The translations under genes and the position numbers were made by a program. The notes beneath the pieces are model-generated. The model ran no database searches and was not told the origin of the DNA. It worked only from the letters and a program-made list of their open reading frames with translations. Below, in pieces: positions 43,778-52,034 of a stretch of 64,000 bases of DNA (positions within the stretch are counted from its first letter, which is position 1; each line of letters starts with the position of its first letter). This DNA is from Mangrovimicrobium sp048323675 (lineage in GTDB: Bacteria > Pseudomonadota > Gammaproteobacteria > Pseudomonadales > Halieaceae), in NCBI RefSeq assembly GCF_048323675.1, contig NZ_JBLWFK010000009.1, forward strand, positions 58,045 through 122,044, written 5' to 3'.

Positions 43778-45388
43778 ATGTCCGCCATGCCCGAAACCCA
43801 TACAGTCGCAGAACTCCACCGGCTCGCCGTCAGCGCCCTGAACCGGGGCGACCTGCGCGGCATGGTCGCGCACTGCAAGGCCCTGCTCGGCGTCGAGGCG
43901 AACCACGCCGATGCCTGGTTCCTGCTCAGCATCGCCGCCGAGGCCCAGCGCGACCTCAGCCGCGCGCTGGGGATGGTGGAGCGCGCCGACACCCTGCACC
44001 CCGGCAACAGCGAGTACCTCGCCCAGAAGGCAAAACTGCTGGTGCAACTGCGGCGTCTCCCGCAGGCACGGACAGCCGCACAGGCGGCGCTGGCGGCGGG
44101 GCCGGAGCGCGCGCTCACCCTGGATACCCTCGGCGTGGTGCTCACCCGCCTCGGCGACCACCAGCGCGCCGCCGCTACCCTGCGCGCCGCAGTACAGAAG
44201 GCGCCGGACAACCCGCAGTTCCACTTCAACCTCGCCGCCGCCGAGCAGTTCCTCGGCAATGTCGAGGCCGCGCGCCGGCACTACGAGCAAGCGCTGGAGC
44301 TGCAACCGGGCTTCGCCCGCGCCTACTGGGCGCTGGCCGAACTGGAAAAAAATGCCCCTGATCCGCAGCGCCGCGACCGGCTCGAAAAGCTGTTTGCCGC
44401 CTCTGGCGACAGTCCCGCCGACCGCCTCTACCTCGGCCACGCGCTGGCCCGCGCGCGCGAGCAGGCCGGCGATTACAGCGGCGCCTTCAGTGCACTGGAA
44501 GCGGCAAAGGCGACCCGCCGGGCAGCCTTGCAGGACAGCAGCATTCGCGACCGGACCCTGTTCGGGGAATTGCGCGGGGCCTTCCGCGATCGGGACGAGC
44601 AGTGCAGGCCTGCGCCGGGCGGGATCAACAACCCGCTGTTCGTGGTCGGCATGCCGCGCACCGGGACAACCCTGCTGGAGCAGATGCTGGCGGCGCACCC
44701 GGCAATCGATACCCTCGGCGAATTGCAGGATTTTCCGCTGGCGGTGCGGGCGGCCTGCGCCAGCACCACGGCCCCGATGCTCGATACGGAGGTTATCGCC
44801 GCGGCCCGCGCCGCTGCGGCGGAATCCCTCGCGACCCGCTACCAGGCGGCGCTCGCCGCGCTGTTGCCGGCGCAACAGGCCGGCAAGCGCTACCTCATCG
44901 ACAAGATGCCGCTCAACGTCCTCTACGTGGGTTTCATCCTGCAGGCCTTTCCCGCGGCGCGCATCGTGCTGGTCCGGCGCAACCCACTGGACACCTGCCT
45001 GAGCAACTTCCGCCAGTTGTTCGCCGTGGATTTTTCCTACTACAACTACGCCTACAGCCTGGAGGATACCGCGCGGTATTACCTGGAGTTCGACACCCTG
45101 TGCCGTCACTGGCAGGCGCTCTACGGGCCGCGCATCCACACCCTGGAATACGAGCAACTGGTGGCGTCGCCGCGGGAAACTCTCGCCGCGGTCCTGCAGT
45201 ATCTGGACTTGCCGTGGGCGGAGGATTGCCTGGACTTCCACCGTCGCGGCGGCGTGGTCACCACCGCCAGCACGGTGCAGGTGCGCGAACCCCTGTACCG
45301 CAGCGCGGTGGGCCGCTGGCGGCGCTACGAACAGGAACTGGCGCCCGCCATGGCCCTGTTCGACGCCGCCGGCATCCGCTACCGCTAG
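43778..45388 (+). CDS. TPR-repeat sulfotransferase
   Basis: A 536-residue fusion. Residues 10-190 form about five TPR-like repeats (HFNLAAAEQFLGNVEAARRH and similar). The C-terminal half is a sulfotransferase: PAPS 5'-phosphosulfate loop VVGMPRTGTTLLEQML (about 289-304), 3'-phosphate motif VLVRRNPLDTCLSNF and DKMPLNVLYVG. Bacterial TPR-sulfotransferases act on proteins or small molecules; substrate unknown. No clear ribosome site; an ATG at 43787 is an alternative start. Confidence 0.9.
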   Translation: MSAMPETHTVAELHRLAVSALNRGDLRGMVAHCKALLGVEANHADAWFLLSIAAEAQRDLSRALGMVERADTLHPGNSEYLAQKAKLLVQLRRLPQARTAAQAALAAGPERALTLDTLGVVLTRLGDHQRAAATLRAAVQKAPDNPQFHFNLAAAEQFLGNVEAARRHYEQALELQPGFARAYWALAELEKNAPDPQRRDRLEKLFAASGDSPADRLYLGHALARAREQAGDYSGAFSALEAAKATRRAALQDSSIRDRTLFGELRGAFRDRDEQCRPAPGGINNPLFVVGMPRTGTTLLEQMLAAHPAIDTLGELQDFPLAVRAACASTTAPMLDTEVIAAARAAAAESLATRYQAALAALLPAQQAGKRYLIDKMPLNVLYVGFILQAFPAARIVLVRRNPLDTCLSNFRQLFAVDFSYYNYAYSLEDTARYYLEFDTLCRHWQALYGPRIHTLEYEQLVASPRETLAAVLQYLDLPWAEDCLDFHRRGGVVTTASTVQVREPLYRSAVGRWRRYEQELAPAMALFDAAGIRYR

Positions 45389-45397
45389 CGGGACCGC

Positions 45398-47854
45398 CTA
45401 GAAATCGTAGCTGACGCGGATGCCGTAGGTACGCGGCGTGCCGACATACTGCCCGTAACCCCGGTCGATGAAACCGTTATAGGACAACCCCGGCCCGGTC
45501 TTTTCATTTTCCAGGAAACGCCGGGTCGTGCGCGTGCCGGTGATGTAGTACTCGTCCCAGAGGTTGTCGATAAAGGCCTGCACCATCCAGCCGTCGCGGG
45601 CCAGGCTGGCGCTCAGGTGCTGTACGTCGTAGGAGGGAAGGGCTTCACCGCCGCGATCCCCCGGCAGGCCGGTGTCCGGGTCCACCAGCGGGTCCTTGTC
45701 GCCGCCGACGACGTTGTAGACGTCGCCGGTGTAGATGATGCCGTAGTTCACCCGCAGGTCCATGCCGTCGAACACGGTATCCGTATAGGTGATATTGAGC
45801 GTGCCCTGGTGTTCCGGCGAACCGGGCAGGCGCGCGCCTTTCTCGGCATCGAAGGGACCGACCAGGCCCGGCGCGTACTCGGTGAGTTCGGCCTTGGTGT
45901 AGGCGTAGGTGGCGGAGAATTCCCAGTGCTCGCCGAGCAGGTAGCTGCCCTGGAATTCCAGGCCCTTGCTCTCCGCCGCGGAACCGTTGCCGATGATCGG
46001 CAGGCTGCCGAAGGCGGTGGTGGTCGATACCTGCAGGTCCTGCCAGTCGATGTAGTAGATGGCCGAGATGATCGACAGGCGGCCGTCGAGCAGCGAGCCC
46101 TTGTAGCCGAGTTCGTAGTTCTCGATGGTATCCGGGTCGATGCTGATCTCGTCGGGCAGGGCGCAGAGTTCCTGCTCCCCGCTGGAGATCTGGTCGGGGG
46201 TACACTCGGGCACCGCGTTGACGCCCCCGTTGCGATAGCCCTCGGAGTAGGTGGCGTAGACCATGTTGTCCGCGTCGATATCGAAAGCGACATTGAATTT
46301 CCACAGGTCGCCGCTGCTGCCGCCCTTGTTGGAGCCCAGGTCCACACTGATTGAATCCGGGGGAGCACCATCAAATACCGTGTCCGCCAGCGGCAGGCCA
46401 AATCCCCCGGTGGTGTCCACGTCGTACTTGTAGTCGCGGTAGCCGACCGTGAACTGCAGGCGGTCATCCCAGAAGCGGTAGGCGAGCTCGCCGTAGAAGG
46501 CCTCTTCCTGGTCGTGCACGTCGGTCAGTTCGATGTATTCCAGGCTGTCGGGACGCAGTTGCACACCGCCGAATTCGTCGACGGCGAACTGGTCGAAGCC
46601 GGGGGTGAACTCGCGGCTCACCGCCTCCTGCTTGAACTCGTTGTCGAAGTAGCCCAGCACCCAGGAGAAGGGCCCCTCGTGGGTCGATACCAGGCGGATT
46701 TCCAGGGTGTCGGTATCCTCGTCGACATCCTCCCGGGTATAGGCCGAGAAGCTGGGGAAGAACTCGTAACCGTACTCGAATCCCAGCAGCAGGTCGGTCT
46801 GGTCGCGCTGGCCCTGTTCCTCGTAGTCGGTTTCGCCGTAGATGATGCTGGCCTCGGCGATGTCCATGACATTCACCTTCACATCCACGCTCATCAACTC
46901 GTTGGTGTAGTCGTTGGGCTCCACGAAGCGATAGGCCGACTCGTACTTGCCGGTACCGAAGGCCAGGCGATTGTTCAGCTGGCGGCCTTCCGCCTCGGTA
47001 TCCTGGTACACGTACCAGAAATTCGCGTCCAGCCAGTCGGTCGGCGTAAAGCGCAGGTTGACGCGCCCGGCCAGGGTTTTCTCACCGTTGGCGTCCTCCA
47101 CCTGCCTGAGGTTGCCGGCGACATCCGCCGGGTTGCCGAAATCCGGCTGGGGATTGGACACCCCGGCCTCGCGGACCACGAAGTTGTAGTCGAGGAAGCC
47201 CGGATCATCGAGCTGGTCGAGGCTGCCGCGTATCGCCAGCATGTCCTGGATGATGGGGATATTGAGGGTCAGGCCGGCGTCGTAGAGGTAGCCGTCGCTC
47301 TCCTCGTTGTAGGAGAAGGTGCCGCGGGCCTGGCCGCTGAACTCCGAGGTATCCGCCGCGTTGGGAATATAGCGGATCGCGCCGCCCATGGTGCCCTTGC
47401 CGTACAGGGTGCCCTGGGGCCCGATCAGTACCTCGACCCGCTCCATATCGACCGGCTTGACGTCGAACGTCACCGGGATATCGCCGAAGTAGGTCGCGAC
47501 GGTATCACTGAGATAACCCGGCCCGAGCTGCGTGGTGTTCAGTCCGCGCACCATGATGTCGGGAACCTCGTCCCGCGGCCCGCGGTCTATCACCGTGAGC
47601 CCCGGGACATAGTTGGCTATCTCGCTGATACCGTAGAGACGCTGGGTGGCGATCATGTCGCCACTGACCGCGGCGATATTGATCGGAATATCCTGGATGG
47701 ACTCCGCGCGCCGCGAGGCGGTAACTACCACCTCTTCCAGCCTCGGCAGCATTTCGTCCTGTGCCGCTACCGGCGCTATCCAGCCCAGGGCTGGCAGTGA
47801 TGCAAGGGATACCGCGGTAGCCAGCCGCTGCCGGCGCCAAAGATTGTTTTGCAT
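45398..47854 (-). CDS. TonB-dependent outer-membrane receptor
   Basis: An 818-residue receptor: signal peptide ending PVAAQ, plug domain starting LEEVVVTASRRAESIQDIPI, PQGTLYGKGTMGGAIRYIP, and a 22-strand barrel ending in the C-terminal Phe of YGIRVSYDF. Energy-driven uptake of a large or scarce solute; the sequence does not show which. It converges with the sulfotransferase gene (9-base gap) and is divergent from azlC across a 286-base region in which I see no gene. Confidence 0.95.
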   Translation of the reverse strand: MQNNLWRRQRLATAVSLASLPALGWIAPVAAQDEMLPRLEEVVVTASRRAESIQDIPINIAAVSGDMIATQRLYGISEIANYVPGLTVIDRGPRDEVPDIMVRGLNTTQLGPGYLSDTVATYFGDIPVTFDVKPVDMERVEVLIGPQGTLYGKGTMGGAIRYIPNAADTSEFSGQARGTFSYNEESDGYLYDAGLTLNIPIIQDMLAIRGSLDQLDDPGFLDYNFVVREAGVSNPQPDFGNPADVAGNLRQVEDANGEKTLAGRVNLRFTPTDWLDANFWYVYQDTEAEGRQLNNRLAFGTGKYESAYRFVEPNDYTNELMSVDVKVNVMDIAEASIIYGETDYEEQGQRDQTDLLLGFEYGYEFFPSFSAYTREDVDEDTDTLEIRLVSTHEGPFSWVLGYFDNEFKQEAVSREFTPGFDQFAVDEFGGVQLRPDSLEYIELTDVHDQEEAFYGELAYRFWDDRLQFTVGYRDYKYDVDTTGGFGLPLADTVFDGAPPDSISVDLGSNKGGSSGDLWKFNVAFDIDADNMVYATYSEGYRNGGVNAVPECTPDQISSGEQELCALPDEISIDPDTIENYELGYKGSLLDGRLSIISAIYYIDWQDLQVSTTTAFGSLPIIGNGSAAESKGLEFQGSYLLGEHWEFSATYAYTKAELTEYAPGLVGPFDAEKGARLPGSPEHQGTLNITYTDTVFDGMDLRVNYGIIYTGDVYNVVGGDKDPLVDPDTGLPGDRGGEALPSYDVQHLSASLARDGWMVQAFIDNLWDEYYITGTRTTRRFLENEKTGPGLSYNGFIDRGYGQYVGTPRTYGIRVSYDF

Positions 47855-48140
47855 AGGTAATGCCCCCATTCACGTTGCAAGTGTTGGTCAGCTGCGCCGC
47901 TCTACTGCATTCCCCACCGACGGCTCATTCCGATAGTAAGTGCAAAAAACAGACCACTGGAACATCTGTGCGGTGAATATCCCCTGCCATGCGTTAAAAT
48001 GCAGGGCGAGCCGGTTTCGGCCCCACTGCGCGCACCACAGCGGATCCTACAGCAACACGCCAAAGTGATTATGCGCCCAAACGGTGCGCGCCGGCACATC
48101 AACCTGGCAGGCTTTCATGCGGCAACCCGGAGCAGCATCC

Positions 48141-48815
48141 ATGCAGGATTCCCGTACCGTTATTCGCAGGGGCGTCATCGACGCGCTGCCCTATTTTGTC
48201 CCGGCGATTCCCTTTGCGCTGATCCTGGGTGTCGCCATCCTGCACTCCGGCCTCCTGGCTGCACTGGGATGGAGCAGTTCCTGGATCATCTACGGCGGGG
48301 CCTCGCAGCTCACCCTGATCACCCTGCTCGACGACGGCGCCGCGGCGGCGGTGACCGCCGCACTCATTGTCAACGCGCGCCACCTGATGTATTCGGCGGG
48401 ACTGGCCCCCGTGTTCCAACAGCAACCCCGCTGGTTCCACTGGGTCGGACCCTATTTCATGGTCGACCAGGTGTTCGCGCTGGGCATGCTTAACCGGAAC
48501 CTGCCGGCGGATGAGTTCCGCTGCTATTACCTCAGTATCGGCATTACGTTCTGGCTGCTGTGGCTGGTTGCGACGGCGGCCGGCCTGTTCATCGGCCCCG
48601 TCGTGCCCGTGGACTGGGAGCTGGGCTTCGCGGTACCGGTGATGTTTACCGCCCTGGTCGTCATGGCCATCGACCGCTGGCCCAAACTGCTGGCGGCCCT
48701 GGTAGCGGCCGCCGTGGCCTGGTTTGCCGCGGAGTTGCCGCACCGCTCGGGGCTGTTACTGGGCGCACTGGCCGGCATGCTCACCGGCGCCTGCTGCGAG
48801 GTCAGCCGCCGATGA
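48141..48815 (+). CDS. azlC: AzlC-type branched-chain amino acid exporter, large subunit
   Basis: A 224-residue membrane protein starting MQDSRTVIRRGVIDALPYFV, with FIL-type helices and the family segments IIYGGASQLTLITLL and VNARHLMYSAGLAP. Works with AzlD. GGAG lies nine bases before the ATG at 48141. Confidence 0.93.
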   Translation: MQDSRTVIRRGVIDALPYFVPAIPFALILGVAILHSGLLAALGWSSSWIIYGGASQLTLITLLDDGAAAAVTAALIVNARHLMYSAGLAPVFQQQPRWFHWVGPYFMVDQVFALGMLNRNLPADEFRCYYLSIGITFWLLWLVATAAGLFIGPVVPVDWELGFAVPVMFTALVVMAIDRWPKLLAALVAAAVAWFAAELPHRSGLLLGALAGMLTGACCEVSRR

Positions 48816-49126
48816 CCGCGTTCCTCTCGATAGTGTTGACCGGCCTCGGCACCTATTTCAGCCGCGCCCTGTTTATCGTCGCCCTGGCCAATCGGCGGAT
48901 TCCGCGCAGGCTGACCCTGGCCATGGAGTACGTGGGGCCCTCGGTACTCGCGGCGCTGGTGGTAACCCTGCTGGTCTCACCGGGGGACAGCAATGGTCCC
49001 GGCATAGCGGAATTGCTGTCTCTTGGGGTGACCGCTGTGCTGTCCTGGAAGACCCGCAACCCCCTGCTCACCCTGGTGGTGGCGATGACGGTTTTCTGGG
49101 GCGCCCGCTACCTGGCGGGCGGTTGA
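48812..49126 (+). CDS. azlD: AzlD-type exporter, small subunit
   Basis: A 104-residue membrane protein with three to four helices (LSIVLTGLGTYFSRALFIVA, YVGPSVLAALVVTLL). ATGA overlap with azlC. Together they form a branched-chain amino acid exporter. Confidence 0.93.
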   Translation: MTAFLSIVLTGLGTYFSRALFIVALANRRIPRRLTLAMEYVGPSVLAALVVTLLVSPGDSNGPGIAELLSLGVTAVLSWKTRNPLLTLVVAMTVFWGARYLAGG

Positions 49127-49133
49127 GGAAGTT

Positions 49134-49162
49134 CGCGGGCCTCCTCGAGGGAAAAGCCCGCG
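49134..49162. terminator. Hairpin between convergent azlD and S9 peptidase genes
   Basis: CGCGGGC and GCCCGCG form a 7-bp stem, with CCTCGAGG palindromic in the loop. No strong T-run; likely bidirectional. Confidence 0.4.
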
Positions 49163-49176
49163 AGAGTGCCGGCTAA

Positions 49177-51363
49177 CTAGCGGGCGCCGCCCAGTTGCCA
49201 GAACAGGAAGGCATAGGTTTCCGCCATTTCCTGCAGCACCTGCTCACGGGTAGAGCCGATGCCGTGGCCAGCGCCGTATTCTATCCGCATCAGGACCGGC
49301 CCGCCGGTGCTGGCCGCCTGCAGGCGCGCGGCCATTTTCGCCGACATCCACGGCTCCACCCGGTGATCGTTGTAGCCGTGAGTGAACAGTACTGCCGGAT
49401 AGGCGACGCCGTCCTCGACGTGGGCGTAGGAACTCATGGCCAGCAGCCCCCTGAAGCCGGCCTCGTCAGTGACCGTGCCGAACTCCTTGATGTTGGGCAC
49501 ACCGTTGGTGGTGGTCTCGGAGCGAATGGTGTCGGTCATGCCCACCTGGGATACCGCGGCCCGGAACAGGTCCGGGCGTTCGGTAATCGACCGGCCCACC
49601 AGTATTCCGCCGGCGCTGCCGCCCATCACCGCCAGGTGTGCCGGGCTGGTGTAGCCCTTGTTCGCGAGGTATTCAGCCGCGGCAATGGCGTCCTTCCAGG
49701 TATTGGGCTTGTTCTCCATGCGCCCCGCGTAGTGCCAGGCCTGGCCGTACTCACCGCCGCCGCGCACATGGGCAATGGCGAAGATACCGCCGCGCTCCAG
49801 CCAGGCCAGGCGGGTGGCGGAGAAGTTCACGTCCATCGAAATACCGTAACTGCCATAGCCGTAGACAATGGTCGGGTTGCTGCCGTCCAGCTTCAGGTCG
49901 GCGCGGCGGATAATCGAAACCGGCACCTTGACCCCATCGTGGCTCGGCACCAGCACCTCCTCGGCGATATAACCGGGCTCGGCGTCAAACTCGCCCTGGG
50001 GCAGCAGTCCGGTATCGGTGAAGCTGCCGTCTTCGGGGTCGTAGGCATAGGTGGCGGCACCGGTAGTCCAGGAGGTGGAGTACACGAATATACCCGGCAG
50101 CAGCGGGGACGCCGCGCTGACATAGGCAGCGGAGGTCCCGTGGGGGTCGAGCAGTTCCTCTTTTCCGCTGGCATAGGGCAGGCGCAGGACCTTGCCGATG
50201 CCATCGAGGCTGCTGTCCAGGTAGAGCGCGTCGCTGGCGGCATAGAGCGCGTTCAGCACCATGTGCCCGCCGGGAATTGCCACTTCCGCGCCGGCGAAGG
50301 ACGGGGCCGCCAGGCCGGTACGCAGCAGCTTGAAGCGCGGCGCGTCATCGCCGCTCAGCAGGTAGAGGTCGCTGCCGTGCACGGCAAAGTCCACCACCTT
50401 GTCCTGCTCATCACAGACCTTCTGCCAGGGCACCTTACCGGAGAACAAACTGGCGCGGGGCGCGCTGAACAGCGTGATTTCGTTGGAGTCCCCGTGCTTG
50501 ACCTTGGCCACCGCGTAGTCGGAACCGGGTGTAATCCACAGGCTGGGGAAATCCGTCTCGGTGATCGGCATCTGCGCCGACAGGCCATAGGCGGCGATAA
50601 CCGGATCGTCCGCAGGATCACTGCCCAGCGCGTGATAGCGCACGCTGGTCTGCTGGTAGATTTCCGTTATCGGGGCGTCCGCAGGCAGGTCCCGGCGGCG
50701 GCTGTAGAAGAAGCCGCTGCCGTCAGGCTGCCACTGGGGTACGTTGTAGGCGGTCTCCACGTTGTCGATGGCGTCGGGCAATACCTTGCCAGTGGCAACC
50801 TCAAGGGTGAAATAGGTGGTCAGTTCCGAGCCGCCCTGGGCCAGGCCGTAGACCACATAGCGGCCGTCCGGTGAAGGGGAATACTGCTCGATCGAGTAAT
50901 GCTGCTCGTCGTCACCAACCAGTGTGTCCGGATCGACCAGCAGGCGGGCTTCGTCTGCTCCAGCGGGTTGGGAGTAGAGCTTGTAGACGTTCTCCCCGGC
51001 ATAGCGCCGCAGGAAAAACAGGCCGCCATCGGGAAGACGCGCGATGGAAGCAGTCCAGAATGGCTTGCCGCCATCCAGTTCCGCGAGGCGACTGGCCAGG
51101 GGCTCGGTCAGCGGCAGGGCGTCGAGAGTAGCGTCGGCGTACTCTGCCTGGCCGCGGAACCAGTCCTGCACGTAACTGTCGTCCATGTTCTCCATATAGC
51201 GGTAGGGATCGTGGACCTGTACACCCCAGAAGGTATCGACCACATCCTCCACCTTCGCCACCGGAGGGACGGGGCCGTGAGGCGCGCTGGCACACCCCGT
51301 TATCAGCATGGCCACACCGATACCGACGAGGCTGATACCCTGCATTGCTCTGCTTTTTGACAT
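49177..51363 (-). CDS. Prolyl oligopeptidase-family (S9) lipoprotein
   Basis: A 728-residue peptidase with a lipobox (AMLITGC). A seven-bladed propeller (about 75-430) is followed by the hydrolase domain: nucleophile GGSAGGILVG, Asp in GYNDHRVEPW and His in YGAGHGIGST. N-terminal FWGVQVHDPYRYMENMDD is typical of prolyl oligopeptidases. GGAGAG precedes the ATG. It trims short proline peptides, here in the envelope. Confidence 0.94.
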   Translation of the reverse strand: MSKSRAMQGISLVGIGVAMLITGCASAPHGPVPPVAKVEDVVDTFWGVQVHDPYRYMENMDDSYVQDWFRGQAEYADATLDALPLTEPLASRLAELDGGKPFWTASIARLPDGGLFFLRRYAGENVYKLYSQPAGADEARLLVDPDTLVGDDEQHYSIEQYSPSPDGRYVVYGLAQGGSELTTYFTLEVATGKVLPDAIDNVETAYNVPQWQPDGSGFFYSRRRDLPADAPITEIYQQTSVRYHALGSDPADDPVIAAYGLSAQMPITETDFPSLWITPGSDYAVAKVKHGDSNEITLFSAPRASLFSGKVPWQKVCDEQDKVVDFAVHGSDLYLLSGDDAPRFKLLRTGLAAPSFAGAEVAIPGGHMVLNALYAASDALYLDSSLDGIGKVLRLPYASGKEELLDPHGTSAAYVSAASPLLPGIFVYSTSWTTGAATYAYDPEDGSFTDTGLLPQGEFDAEPGYIAEEVLVPSHDGVKVPVSIIRRADLKLDGSNPTIVYGYGSYGISMDVNFSATRLAWLERGGIFAIAHVRGGGEYGQAWHYAGRMENKPNTWKDAIAAAEYLANKGYTSPAHLAVMGGSAGGILVGRSITERPDLFRAAVSQVGMTDTIRSETTTNGVPNIKEFGTVTDEAGFRGLLAMSSYAHVEDGVAYPAVLFTHGYNDHRVEPWMSAKMAARLQAASTGGPVLMRIEYGAGHGIGSTREQVLQEMAETYAFLFWQLGGAR

Positions 51364-51428
51364 TGTTCTCTCCGCAGTGTGCCCGCTGCAAATGTCGGGC
51401 CTGTGACTAGTAAACGATCAGCTGGCGA

Positions 51429-51917
51429 TTAACCGCAATCCGGACCCACCTCGAGGACTTCGCGCAGGGATGCCGGCAGTTCCCCGGCACCGGGACTCCC
51501 TGCGTCGAACAGCACCCGCCAATGCCCGTCCGCGCCGCGCCGCCAGACCGAGTTGAACATGCCCCAGCCAAGCTCGGCGCCGCCCTCCCCGGCGCCCTCC
51601 CGCATCAGGTAGGGACCGCGGGTCAGGGCGAGGCCATCAGCCTCGAGCACCTCGACCACCTGGGGCCGCCAGCGGATCGCGGGGCCCCCGGCGCCCAGGA
51701 AAGGCTGCCAGCCCGCGACAATCTCATCCGGACCGCGCAGCACCGCGCTGCTCGCAAAGCGCGCATCGGCATCGATAAATTCGCGAAAGGCCGCCGCATC
51801 GCGCGCTTCCGCGGACCGGCTGAAGGCCACTTCCCGACACAGGACGTCCTGGCGCGGGTCCGCCCGGGCATCCAGGCCAGACCACGCCATAACCAGCAGC
51901 AACAGTTTTTTCCACAT
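51429..51917 (-). CDS. Small exported SnoaL/DUF4440-like protein
   Basis: A 162-residue protein with a signal peptide (KKLLLLVMAWSGLDARA) and an NTF2-like pattern: CREVAFSRSAEARDAAAFRE, then DEIVAGWQPFLG and the C-terminal strand GHWRVLFDAG. The ATG at 51917 is chosen for the signal peptide; a longer frame has no support. Ligand unknown. Confidence 0.78.
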   Translation of the reverse strand: MWKKLLLLVMAWSGLDARADPRQDVLCREVAFSRSAEARDAAAFREFIDADARFASSAVLRGPDEIVAGWQPFLGAGGPAIRWRPQVVEVLEADGLALTRGPYLMREGAGEGGAELGWGMFNSVWRRGADGHWRVLFDAGSPGAGELPASLREVLEVGPDCG

Positions 51918-52034
51918 GCGAGCCGCACCCCCGCAGACCAGGTGCCCAATACTATAGACCAGGCCGAGCGTTCGGCCCGGCACGACCGGGATGGCTGGAC
52001 TAAACTTCCCCGACCCCAGGTCGAGGATCACCCC

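Noticed and set aside
47995..48075. A fourth, degenerate family A copy (CAACACGCCAAAGTG)
   Set aside because: Only about a dozen bases resemble the core and no inverted arms are present.
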